Source: Paragorgia papillata
Lineage: Eukaryota > Cnidaria > Anthozoa > Scleralcyonacea > Coralliidae
Reading direction: 5' to 3'
Assembly: GCA_035771165.1 (NCBI GenBank)
Contig: JAWNZC010000286.1
Location: 517,001 to 581,000, forward strand
Length of the DNA: 64,000 bases
A program made the translations under genes and the position numbers. The notes under the pieces are model-generated. The model worked only from the letters and a program-made list of their open reading frames with translations. It was not told the origin of the DNA and did no database searches. Positions 34,218 through 37,939 of this stretch are shown here, piece by piece (the stretch's first letter is position 1; each line of letters starts with the position of its first letter).

Positions 34218-34700
34218 AAATTATTATTGTTATACCAAAGAATATTAAAATTCCAAACTCATACAAATATAGTCCGCATCATTTTTTTATATACAAGCTA
34301 TCTGACATAACAGACTGTAAAATTTGGTTTACACAAGAAATGCTCCCTGAAGAGATATCCCCGTAGTTTAAGAAAATGATTTTAAAAAGCTGTACAAATT
34401 TAACGCCAGCTGTAAACTTTGAATCGAGTTCGGTGTCATACGAGAATAGTTCTCTCAAAATGCTGGAAGTACCCTTCCAGAAACCCAGAATTGAAAACAT
34501 TTCTGGGGGTGCGTGCCTTCGGACCGCCAAGGCCCTGCCATCCGAAATTATCTGACCACGCCACTAGATCTTTTACCAATATTAACTTTTCCTTTTGTAG
34601 GGTACTTGGAACGCTAGCGAACATGAAAGAATTTGCAGAAGCATTTAATTGCCCTATTGGCAGTAAAATGAATCCCAAAGACAAATGTGACGTTTGGTAA
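809..34700 (+). CDS. M13 metallopeptidase (neprilysin/endothelin-converting-enzyme family), 18 exons, complete
   Basis: Zinc endopeptidase of the M13 family; relatives are type II membrane proteins that cleave small peptides outside the cell. Exons I read: 809-1179, 2326-2554, 4595-4648, 7903-8019, 9387-9458, 14255-14382, 15081-15303, 17207-17305, 18832-18909, 19964-20067, 20553-20611, 21162-21216, 23994-24061, 26242-26378, 28039-28104, 29098-29193, 30407-30483, 34601-34700. All introns are GT/AG and the phases add up to 710 residues with no stop. The start ATG has A at -3. Residues about 10-25 form a hydrophobic anchor with a very short cytoplasmic tail. The M13 N domain follows ([14 protein letters not shown] near residue 65). 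NAFY at 501-504 is the substrate-binding motif. HELTH at 543-547 gives two zinc ligands and the catalytic Glu. ENMAD at 607-611 gives the third ligand. The end Cys-Asp-Val-Trp matches the family C-terminus. Length fits the family. I cannot tell neprilysin-like from ECE-like members without a tree. Confidence 0.93.
1248..1315 (-). repeat. tRNA-derived SINE head (fragment)
   Basis: On the minus strand a B-box-like GGTTCGAATCC (1261-1271) lies about 30 bases after an A-box-like segment with AGTAGAGCG (1300-1316). This is the split pol III promoter of a tRNA-like sequence. No good acceptor stem closes it, so a SINE head fits better than a functional tRNA. Its 5' side is cut by the neighbouring MITE. 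Confidence 0.55.
1316..1731. mobile_element. Harbinger-like MITE with TTA target duplication
   Basis: The ends are imperfect inverted repeats (GGCCCTGTTTACAT at the left; AAACAGGGGC at the right) flanked by TTA on both sides (1313-1315 and 1732-1734). The tips and the 3-bp duplication suit the PIF/Harbinger type. It has no coding capacity and sits in intron 1 of the peptidase gene, directly against the SINE head. Confidence 0.6.
1771..2095 (+). repeat. Dispersed foldback repeat, family A, copy 1
   Basis: It contains an inner inverted pair around CACATGTG (1830-1870) and a long foldback whose arms carry ATACATGGATG and GAAATATGAAATTTATTTC. Related sequences recur at 8914-9180, 56043-56240 and, inverted, 62988-63225. 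No ORF is present. It is probably a non-autonomous DNA element; I see no clear target duplication. Confidence 0.65.
2168..2313. mobile_element. Short foldback element next to the exon 2 acceptor
   Basis: Perfect 23-bp inverted ends (2168-2190 and 2291-2313; core TATTGTGGGACAGCGA) surround an inner hairpin around CCGAGTGACGA. The right end lies 12 bases before exon 2 of the peptidase gene, so the element supplies part of the branch-point and polypyrimidine region. Confidence 0.65.
2748..3259. mobile_element. AAAGTGC-family foldback MITE, copy 1
   Basis: It starts TTAAAGTGCC and ends GGACGCTTTAA. The arms carry the family signatures TTTGATATGCAAATG and its inverse, and a short spacer with GCATAATGAC. 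Other copies lie at 17657-18727, 21229-21710, 24316-25175, 25261-25614 and 30598-30840, all in introns of the same gene. Confidence 0.65.
3720..4200 (+). repeat. Dispersed repeat, family B, copy 1, with an (AAAAT)n insert
   Basis: Segments around ATAGTAATTGGTCAGTA (3775) and AATCGTGTTTTGTGTATTG (4074) recur in the same order and strand at 60835-61220. A (AAAAT)n microsatellite lies at about 3895-3978 between them. No coding sequence is seen. Confidence 0.55.
4201..4930. other. Intron sequence around exon 3 with a GCTGC foldback
   Basis: Exon 3 of the peptidase (4595-4648) lies here. At about 4800-4890 an inverted repeat built on AAAATAAAGCTGC and GCAGCTAATTAGCTGC folds back; it has no ORF. 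The rest shows no recognisable feature. Confidence 0.4.
5019..5337. mobile_element. Long foldback MITE with CTGATGAAG...GAAACGTT arms
   Basis: The ends ATCAGACATAGTTTAACGCT and its inverse match over about 20 bases, and most of the element is palindromic. Each arm carries a CTGATGAAG-type segment, a small inner hairpin, then an AAACGTTGGGTC-type segment. It is non-coding and lies in intron 3. Confidence 0.65.
5515..5701. mobile_element. hAT-type MITE with 8-bp target duplication
   Basis: Ends CAGAGGCGTAGCC and GGCTACGCCTCTG are inverted repeats with the CAG tip typical of hAT elements. The flanks are a perfect 8-bp duplication AGAACAGT (5507-5514 and 5702-5709). Inside, a unit containing AGCCAGGATTTTTTGTCAAG is repeated in tandem about three times. 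Confidence 0.8.
5921..6010. repeat. Poly-C tract of 90 bases
   Basis: A run of C from 5921 to 6010 with a single A at 5982. The glycine-rich minus-strand reading frame across it is an artefact. The length may be unreliable because such tracts sequence poorly. Confidence 0.9.
6155..7229. mobile_element. Mutator-like non-autonomous TIR element, 10-bp target duplication
   Basis: Ends share GGTGGGCAATTTG as an inverted repeat, with an indel at the tip. The flanks are a 10-bp direct duplication TGATCATTTG (6145-6154 and 7230-7239). The 1.07 kb interior has a 112-codon open frame (6160-6498, no AUG at its start) and a 65-codon one (6521-6718), neither of which I recognise; I treat them as chance. 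The duplication length suggests the Mutator-like group. Confidence 0.65.
7661..7847. mobile_element. Harbinger-like MITE
   Basis: Inverted ends with TTTATACGG and CCGTGTAAACAGGG, and inner repeats of GCGATTAA and CCCGCTTAA. The right end is followed by TTAA. It lies about 55 bases before exon 4 of the peptidase gene. Confidence 0.55.
8330..8688. mobile_element. Mutator-like MITE with 9-bp target duplication
   Basis: Inverted ends AACACCGCTG / CAGCGGTGTT continue with similarity into TCAAACGTTT. A perfect 9-bp direct duplication GCTATTCGG flanks it (8321-8329 and 8689-8697). It is non-coding, 359 bases, in intron 4. Confidence 0.75.
8914..9180 (+). repeat. Dispersed foldback repeat, family A, copy 2 (diverged)
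   Basis: It follows family A order: TATTATATAAAAT, CCACTAGTAAAA, then CATGGATGCTTGG. The foldback arms are worn, so this copy looks older than copy 1. Confidence 0.5.
9573..9740. mobile_element. Near-perfect foldback element
   Basis: Two arms of about 70 bases are almost exact inverse copies (arm core CGTTGGGTGACTACAACTAC). Only a short loop separates them. It lies about 115 bases after exon 5. The high arm identity suggests a young insertion or gene conversion between the arms. Confidence 0.75.
9870..10923. mobile_element. TIR element, CCAGAAATT family, copy 1
   Basis: The ends are 21-bp inverted repeats (9870-9890 and 10903-10923; core ACCAGAAATTTGGGACA). A second element with a related tip lies at 21751-22940. 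No transposase is seen inside; the short frames within it have no recognisable domain. I could not find a clear target duplication. Confidence 0.65.
10924..11964. other. Intron 5 sequence without recognisable features
   Basis: AT-rich intron sequence. Several open frames of 65-102 codons lie at 11143-11882 on both strands, but none shows a domain or consistent composition, so I do not call genes. Confidence 0.4.
11965..13983 (-). mobile_element. Crypton DNA transposon (tyrosine recombinase type), decayed
   Basis: The minus-strand element begins near 13983 with ATTATATGGCCAGG and ends in a foldback at about 11981-12066 with GACCTCGCTTG and its inverse. It encodes the broken recombinase described in the next entry. 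Deleted relatives at 33125-33490, 58411-58938 and 58930-59690 share the 5' end (ATTATATGGC, then CAAGTTACTTCC) and the 3' foldback, which supports these limits. Cryptons lack classic terminal repeats, so exact ends are uncertain. Confidence 0.7.
12412..13955 (-). pseudogene. Crypton tyrosine recombinase (DUF3504-type), frameshifted
   Basis: Read on the minus strand in pieces: 13955-13653 (acidic N-terminus with [11 protein letters not shown]), 13619-13050 (core), 12985-12800, about 12800-12519 and a tail to 12412 ([14 protein letters not shown]). The core has the DUF3504 pattern [11 protein letters not shown]...EYEPGSL. Catalytic residues of tyrosine recombinases can be seen: Arg in FGFRARDE, His-x2-Arg in NHSVRK, His in ISGHK, and a Tyr in SYKSASNQ. 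Frameshifts near 13640, 13020, 12800 and 12520 and two stops near 13030 break it. An intron between the first two pieces is possible. Domesticated relatives (the ZMYM/QRICH1/KCTD1 type) exist in animals, but the breaks and the repeat relatives point to a dead transposon. Confidence 0.8.
14400..15060. other. Intron 6, no recognisable feature
   Basis: AT-rich intron sequence between exons 6 and 7 of the peptidase. I see no ORF with a domain, no terminal repeats and no long simple repeat. Confidence 0.4.
15600..16104. mobile_element. TIR element, AGTTCCCAAAGTA family, copy 1
   Basis: Ends AGTTCCCAAAGTAACGGCCCC-like (15600-15620) and its inverse (16084-16104). Subterminal copies of ACTTTCGGG run in both directions. 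The internal part around GAGGAATCGTGTCAGTC matches, inverted, a segment near 58060 in the larger copy at 57672-59975. The ORFs across it are not coding. Confidence 0.65.
16105..17200. other. Intron 7 remainder
   Basis: No gene is seen. A segment at about 16328-16480 (AGCAGGGCTGTCC, then repeats of CTGCCGACT) looks like a degraded repeat. Short open frames are not supported by any motif. Confidence 0.35.
17408..17522 (-). repeat. tRNA-like SINE fragment
   Basis: On the minus strand an A-box-like TAGTTGTAGGTCAATTG is followed by a B-box-like AGATTCGATCC (near 17450). Both are degenerate. This resembles a tRNA-derived SINE head more than a tRNA gene. Confidence 0.4.
17657..18727. mobile_element. 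AAAGTGC-family foldback element with long arms, copy 2
   Basis: It starts TTAAAGTGGCACTATGACGA and ends with the inverse. The arms of about 170 bases (17657-17830 and 18505-18727) also share TCTCGATATATTG and TTAGGTGCCTTG. A small palindrome of TTCAAG units (18545-18597) is inserted in the right arm. The middle shows no ORF of interest. Confidence 0.65.
18940..19960. other. Intron 9, no recognisable feature
   Basis: AT-rich intron sequence between exons 9 and 10. I found no domain-bearing ORF and no clear terminal repeats. Confidence 0.35.
20117..20455. repeat. (AAAT)n microsatellite, about 290 bases, with a variant tail
   Basis: Tetranucleotide AAAT units run to about 20400 with a few GATA and AATT variants, then grade into AACG, AAAC, AACG/AATG units. 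It begins 50 bases after the exon 10 donor. The long Leu/Phe/Ile/Tyr frames on the minus strand are translations of the repeat. Confidence 0.95.
21229..21710. mobile_element. AAAGTGC-family foldback MITE, copy 3
   Basis: It starts AAAGTGCCTATGAA and ends TTCATAGGCACTTTAA. Arms carry TCACTTCGTTCTTGAGATAT and TTTGATATGGAAA, and the loop edges carry TGACGTCA-like and GTGCATAATGAC motifs. It begins 13 bases after the exon 12 donor. Confidence 0.75.
21751..22940. mobile_element. TIR element, CCAGAAATT family, copy 2
   Basis: Perfect 22-bp inverted ends (21751-21772 and 22919-22940; core GGCCAGAAATTGCGGACA). The tip resembles that of the element at 9870-10923. A 107-codon minus-strand frame (22293-21970) has no domain I recognise, and no transposase is present. 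No clear target duplication. Confidence 0.7.
22967..23900. mobile_element. Mutator-like non-autonomous element with 9-bp target duplication
   Basis: The 33-bp inverted ends (CAACCTCG-CCCCAGGGCC type) differ at one base. A perfect 9-bp duplication ATAACAACT flanks them (22958-22966 and 23901-23909). Subterminal inverted copies of GGCCATTTGT also occur. The 934-base interior has open frames of 78-132 codons with no recognised domain. It lies 18 bases after the previous element and about 85 bases before the catalytic exon 13. Confidence 0.8.
24316..25175. mobile_element. AAAGTGC-family foldback MITE, copy 4, holding a LINE fragment
   Basis: The arms (24316-24485 and about 25010-25175) are inverse copies starting TTAAAGTGCATATG and carrying GAGATATTTCCGTTTGTTTG. 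The 430-base LINE fragment of the next entry sits between them. Confidence 0.7.
24484..24906 (+). pseudogene. LINE ORF2 C-terminal fragment
   Basis: A single open frame reads [10 protein letters not shown], then [35 protein letters not shown] and [10 protein letters not shown]. This is the pattern of the region after the reverse transcriptase in certain non-LTR retrotransposons. The reverse transcriptase itself is absent, so it is a 5'-truncated piece. It could instead be an unknown protein, but the context inside a MITE argues for a TE fragment. Confidence 0.55.
25261..25614. mobile_element. AAAGTGC-family foldback MITE, copy 5
   Basis: It begins TAAAGAGTCTGAAATGAAAA and ends TTTTCATTTCACAGACACTTTAA. 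It carries the family motifs CACTTCGTTCTTGAGA and ACTTGATATGCAAA. It lies 86 bases from copy 4. Confidence 0.65.
25620..26240. other. Intron 13 remainder
   Basis: No gene is visible. A 108-codon minus-strand frame (26143-25817) lacks any recognised domain. The segment with ACAGGTTGTAACAATGC and ACAACTTGTTA near 26120-26200 looks like degraded repeat DNA. Confidence 0.35.
26521..26662. mobile_element. Small TIR MITE
   Basis: Ends GGCCGCGTCTACTCGG and ACCGTGTGGACGAGGC are imperfect inverted repeats, and AAACGTTTCCGAG-like segments repeat inside. The left end is preceded by TTA. The reading frames through it are not coding. Confidence 0.45.
26916..27857. mobile_element. Harbinger-like element carrying a MADF gene
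   Basis: Inverted ends CGCTAAACGTCGCAC (about 26923-26937) and GTGCGACGTTTTGCG (about 27840-27854) enclose subterminal CGACGAATT repeats and the intact MADF ORF at 27442-27798. A block of GATCGC repeats with the tip GTTTCCATATAATCGC (27144-27360) is nested within it. No DDE transposase is present. Exact limits and duplication are uncertain. Confidence 0.5.
27442..27798 (+). CDS. MADF / Myb-SANT-like DNA-binding protein of a transposon
   Basis: The intact 118-residue ORF starts at ATG 27442 (AACATGG, good context). Residues about 5-70 fit the MADF/Myb-SANT-like fold: [20 protein letters not shown], then [14 protein letters not shown] and a basic RWLKKRK. PIF/Harbinger transposons use a small protein of this type as a partner for the transposase, binding the element ends or carrying the transposase to the nucleus. 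Here the partner transposase is missing. Placement between CGACGAATT-rich inverted ends supports a transposon origin. A single-exon host gene on the same strand, nested in intron 14, is the alternative. The frame has no damage, so it is recent or kept. Confidence 0.6.
   Translation: MADTEIFMEEIHKYECLYNKYCKDYKDKYMKMNAWKAIGEKFGLDPHSAETKSKNTRTAYGRWLKKRKNPPSGSGRDAVQMPVEFINLDGCKPILIIGGQQQSRFQAPRVQVKTIKFD
28178..28803 (+). pseudogene. LINE ORF2 C-terminal fragment with 3' tail
   Basis: From about 28452 the + strand reads [17 protein letters not shown], then stops, then [16 protein letters not shown], and [11 protein letters not shown] before a stop at 28803. This is the C-terminal end common in Jockey/CR1-type ORF2 proteins. 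The part from 28178 (CAGTGGCGAGGCC) to about 28440 looks like a separate hAT-type repeat end. An AT-rich 3' tail follows to about 28970. Confidence 0.6.
28983..29085. repeat. (CATC)n-type imperfect tetranucleotide repeat
   Basis: CATC, CACC and CATT units run up to the polypyrimidine tract of exon 16 (acceptor at 29097). A long pyrimidine-rich repeat here could affect splicing of exon 16. Confidence 0.85.
29214..29580. mobile_element. GATCGC-rich MITE
   Basis: It starts TTTCCATATAATCGC and ends GCGATTATATGGAA. The interior is made of many GATCGC and GCGATC units with inner palindromes. The same tip occurs at 27144. It begins about 20 bases after the exon 16 donor. TIR and composition fit a non-autonomous DNA transposon. 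Confidence 0.7.
29638..29871. mobile_element. Harbinger-like MITE with GGGCTAGCCCGG arms
   Basis: Ends GGGCTGTTTACATGA and its near inverse at 29857-29871; inside, GGGCTAGCCCGGTTA and inverse copies fold back. TTAA follows the right end. Non-coding. Confidence 0.65.
30108..30322. repeat. (AAAC)n microsatellite with an (AACG)n core
   Basis: CAAA units flank a block of CGAA units at about 30208-30268. It lies 85 bases before exon 17. Long threonine/lysine/glutamine and cysteine/leucine frames across it are translations of the repeat. Confidence 0.95.
30598..30840. mobile_element. AAAGTGC-family foldback MITE, copy 6 (worn)
   Basis: It starts TGAAGTGCCTTTCTATGAAA and ends GTTTCATAGGCACTTTAG. 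The arms are diverged. Confidence 0.5.
30966..31162. mobile_element. Foldback MITE with TCTATAGACC tips
   Basis: Left tip TCTATAGACC and right tip GGGTCTATAG; inside, TTTTATGTGCATAT and its inverse, and two CTCGTTTT-type segments, fold back. A smaller hairpin with related tips lies at about 32245-32335 (AGACCTTATTCAAAAATGG and inverse). Confidence 0.55.
31200..32010 (-). pseudogene. 5'-truncated CR1-like LINE, ORF2 C-terminus and 3' UTR
   Basis: The minus strand reads one open frame from about 32005 to 31357: [70 protein letters not shown] and [10 protein letters not shown]. This is the end of a non-LTR ORF2 protein, starting after the reverse transcriptase core, so the copy is 5'-truncated as LINE insertions often are. 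The tail has AATAAA and then a GTTACTAACTATT direct repeat near 31190-31215. The 216 open codons suggest a recent insertion. Confidence 0.8.
32967..33010. repeat. hAT-type repeat end fragment
   Basis: CAGTGGCGTAGCCAGCCCC resembles the tip of the hAT MITE at 5515. No matching opposite end is close by. Confidence 0.4.
33125..33490 (+). mobile_element. Deleted Crypton derivative, copy 1
   Basis: It begins ATTATATGGTACAAGTTACT, continues with GAGACGCGTCACGTTCCGG, has a GCGATAACAACAAGAACAAC segment and ends in a worn foldback beginning AATATAATAAACTTCTTATT. The order matches 58411-58938, and the 5' end matches the Crypton at 11965-13983. No recombinase remains. Confidence 0.6.
33500..34010 (+). 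pseudogene. LINE ORF2 C-terminal fragment with internal duplication
   Basis: The + strand reads [15 protein letters not shown], then [40 protein letters not shown] and [11 protein letters not shown], ending at 33931. This is the usual end of CR1/Jockey-type ORF2. A short segment (ATATAAATTGTTGTAA) is repeated three times at about 33546-33620 and breaks the frame. A TTAA-rich tail follows. Confidence 0.75.
34010..34246. mobile_element. TIR element built around ATA and TTTA microsatellites
   Basis: Ends ATTCTTTGGTATAATAATAA and its near inverse (34224-34246) enclose (ATA)n, (TTTA)n, a central AGCGCTATTTCG...AATAGCGCT hairpin, and (AAAT)n. The microsatellites are themselves in inverted order, so the whole unit folds back. 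Confidence 0.65.
34250..34590. other. Intron 17 end, degraded repeat
   Basis: No gene. At about 34500-34567 a segment ending GACCACGCCACTAG resembles a worn hAT-type end. The acceptor for the last peptidase exon is at 34599-34600. Confidence 0.35.
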
Positions 34701-35027
34701 ACTTGGCGGATTATGTTAAAATCTACGGCCCATGGCCAACCAAAAAGAAAGCTTCTTGATCAAGTTAAGGTGGCTCCCTGCAGTTTTTACTTACTGTGAC
34801 TGTTGTTGAAAATCTGAGGGGGTTATGTTTCTTTACCTCTGTTTGTCTGTCTGTCTGTCTGTCTGTCCGTTTGTTTGTTTGTTTGTCTGTCAAGTAAAGT
34901 ACCTGCAAGAAAACTAGAAGATTCTTAGTGCTTTTAGTAAATTTTCCCGAGTACGAGGAGTGGACACTGCCGAAAGGGCACTGTAATATAAGTACAGTTG
35001 ATATTTTTTCATGTATATTATTAATAA

Positions 35028-35190
35028 GTAATAGCATGGTTTTTCGTGCAATTTGGAAAAACATGCCCTCGTGAGTTTTTCAAAGACCTCAAATAGCACT
35101 CGCCCTTCGGACTCGTGCCATTTTGATAGTCTTTGAAAATCTCACTCGTGCACTTTTTTCCAAATTGCACTTAAAAAACAATGCTATTAC
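35028..35190. mobile_element. Foldback element
   Basis: Arms with AATAGCATGG / AACAATGCTATT, TGCAATTTGGAAAAA / TTTTTCCAAATTGCA and TTTTTCAAAGAC / GTCTTTGAAAAT are inverted. It lies downstream of the peptidase stop codon and could be part of its 3' UTR. Confidence 0.6.
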
Positions 35191-35382
35191 CTATACAAAT
35201 AGTATCTTACTAACAGTAAGAGTATTATCTACTAAAGCTTCCAAATACGTTTGTTCACTTTTCAGTAAATATGTTCTTATTTTCCATTGTTATTTTTTTA
35301 TTAGAAGCTCACTGAAATTTGAAAATTATTTGTCGTTGAACCATTGTAAAAAAGGCCGAGAAAAATTTCATGTTTATGTTTA

Positions 35383-35565
35383 ACAAATAAAACATAAAGC
35401 TCCGTGCATATGTACTCTTATAAAGGTACGTTTGACGTCATTTGAACACGAAAGAAGTTGAGTAGTTTAGAAGTTGACTTTACACTTCGTTGGTGTTCAA
35501 ATTACGTCGAACGTACCTTTATAATTATAAGAGTACATATGTACAGGAGCGGTATGTTTTATTTG
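35383..35565. mobile_element. Foldback element with GGTACGTTTGACGT arms
   Basis: Inverted arms contain CATATGTACTCTTATAA, AAGGTACGTTTGACGT and GAACACGAA-type segments. Both ends carry AAATAAAACAT-like sequence. Non-coding. Confidence 0.6.
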
Positions 35566-35867
35566 TTTTATAAAATATGAAGAAAAAAACAAACTAAAAG
35601 TGGGATAGTTTTGAAAGTTTGCTAGCTTTTCCCGCCAGGTGACGCCATCGACGCCACTCCACGCCATTTTGACGTCAATCATGATCTTCATACTCTTATA
35701 AATGAACGGGGCCCAGTCAATCAGAGCGTGCGTAGAGGACACCTTATTTTATAAAGTCTTATATAAACACGGCTAAGGACCAATCCGGCAGAGCTCGCGT
35801 AAGAAGCAACTTATTATTATTATATATATATAAATCGGGTACAAAATGAAAACACAGCCAGTTGCAA

Positions 35868-36150
35868 CTGCAGGGATAAAAGCAAGTGCCCATTTCATGG
35901 ACAATGCCTGACAAATAGCATAGTATACAAAGCAACTGTTTCCACAAGCGACATAAATAACACCAAACACTACATTGGCATGACAGCAAACAATTTCAAA
36001 GAGCGATACAGAAATCACACTAAATCTTTCCAAAACAAAAAATATTCAAACGAAACCGAACTTTCGAAACACGTCTGGGATTTAAAAGAAAAGAAAAGAA
36101 ACAAAATTTCAATTTAACCTGGTCTATTTTAAAACGCGCGACTTCCTAAT
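35868..36150 (+). pseudogene. Penelope-like element, GIY-YIG endonuclease fragment (copy 1)
   Basis: The + strand reads KCPFHGQCLTNSIVYKATV, then HYIGMTANNFKERYRNHTKS, then NETELSKHVWDLKEKKRN. This is the C-terminal GIY-YIG nuclease (here YIG at the expected site, Arg in KERYRNH) of Penelope-like retroelements. It is only the 3' end of an element and runs directly into the second copy. Confidence 0.7.
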
Positions 36151-36189
36151 CAGGAGGATCAGGCAGATTTTTTTTATCTCCGATAAAAT

Positions 36190-37855
36190 GCTTAGGCTAT
36201 AGAGACCTACCAAGATGATTTAGAAATCGTAATGCACGCTCGAAAGTCGCTATTGTTCAACAAAGGTAAAGCATGGATAAAAAGGGACAGTGACAACACT
36301 TTTGATGTCACTATATGGGAAGTTATGATGGAGCCGTAGTGTGCGAGCTAGCAGGTCTCCTAAGCATTTTATCGGAGAAATACGTCACAGCTCGGGCTAT
36401 ATCGAGACGATGGTCTGGCAGTTTTTCGCAGTACCGGTCAAACATCCGACAGCATCCGGAAAGAGATTTCCAATGTCTTTAAAGATCAAGGCCTAAAAAT
36501 AACTATTCAAGCCAACCTGAAAGAAGTCAACTTCCTTGACGTTACCTTAAACCTACTGACATATACCTACAAACCCTACAAGAAACCGAACGACGTACAA
36601 GCCTATCTACATACACACTATCCACCGAATATCATTAAGCCGCTGCCGAAAAAGTTAAGCAAGCGAATTAGCAACATCTCCTCCAGCAAATACTTTTTTG
36701 ACAACGCAGCACCCTACTACAATAATGCGGATATAAAGACACCTTAGAGTATCCCACCCAATAACGACGAACGCGCTCCAAACACTAAATCCAAGAAAAG
36801 AAAAAGAAATATCACCTGGTTCAACCCTCCATACAACAAGAACGTGCAGACAAATGTAGCCAACAAATTTCTCCGCCATCTCGATAAACACTTTCCTGCA
36901 TGAGAACCACAAGTTCCACAAGATTTTCAACCGTAACTACATTAAAGTCAGTTACAGTTGTATGCCTAACATGTCGAGCATTGTCCATTCCCACAATCAG
37001 AAGGCACTTAACAACAACCAAGAATGTCAAACTCGAAAATGCAACTGCAAAACCAAAGAATAATGCCCCCTGCAAGGTGAATGCCTCAGCCGAAGCCTAT
37101 AGTTTACCGAGCGCACGTCGTCACTAACGATAAAGACAACAATCACGCTAACTACATTGGACTCACAGAACACTCCTTCAAAGACCGACTGTACAAGCAC
37201 CGAAACTCGCTTCGCTACCGAAGCGAGATAAACGCGACAGAACTTTCCAAATACATTTGGAACCTACGAGACAACAACGCCGTCAACAATGCCAAAATAA
37301 AGTGGTCAGTCTTTAAGGCCACATAAAAAAAATTCCTTGATTCTCATCACCGCCCGACCACATTTTGAAGCCCGCGTACACATATGTTTTTATTTTGTTA
37401 TAAAATATAAATGTGCCGCCCGACCGAAAATCTGCAGAAAGTTAATTTTTTTTATATTTTATATTCGATTTTTGATGTCCCAAGCCGAGAATTTCTGCAA
37501 CGGAATTATTTCATTGCGTGTTGGGGGACATGGTGGGAGCTTGGTGTGACTTTGAAGGAAAATATAGGAACTGTCAACCTTTCTACGCAAGTGTTTTATT
37601 GTGTACATTTTGGAAAACAAGGAAAAATAAAAACACCTCCCTCTCCAATTTCAAAATTTTATGGAATATTTTTTATATTTTAATATAAAATATAAAATAT
37701 AAACCTCCCGCCTCTTCGACATTTTCAAAATGTAGTGATGAGAATCAAGGATTTTTTTTATGTGGCCTTAGACAGAGCGCCACCTTTAAAAACGGATAAA
37801 AAAGATGCGAACTCTGCCTGACTGAGAAATTTCATATTATATTTCAGAAATTCCT
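36190..37855 (+). pseudogene. Penelope-like reverse transcriptase plus GIY-YIG (copy 2), frameshifted and interrupted
   Basis: Pieces on the + strand: VMHARKSLLFNKGKAWIKRD (36210-36290), VCELAG (36335), the catalytic YRDDGLAVF (36400-36425), ITIQANLKEVNFLDVTLNL (36500-36560), [12 protein letters not shown] (36825-36860), then VYRAHV and NYIGLTEHSFKDRLYKHRNS (37100-37205) and ELSKYIWNLRD. The reading continues after an inserted TIR element with RCELCLTEKFHIIFQKFLLL (37800-37865). Several frameshifts and stops show it is dead. Order RT then GIY-YIG is that of Penelope-like elements. Confidence 0.75.
37314..37770. mobile_element. TIR element inserted in the Penelope GIY-YIG region
   Basis: Ends TAAGGCCACATAAAAAAAAT and its near inverse (to 37770), continuing with CCTTGATTCTCATCAC / GTGATGAGAATCAAGG, give inverted repeats of about 37 bases. 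The Penelope frame resumes just beyond the right end, which fixes the insertion. Subterminal CCGCCCGACC and ATAAAATATAAA repeats fill it. Confidence 0.7.
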
Positions 37856-37939
37856 TCTACTCAACAAAATAAATTAACTTTTATCACGTTTTCGCCATGT
37901 AAACAAACACTCGTTGTGAATTGCCAAACGCCTGTATTA

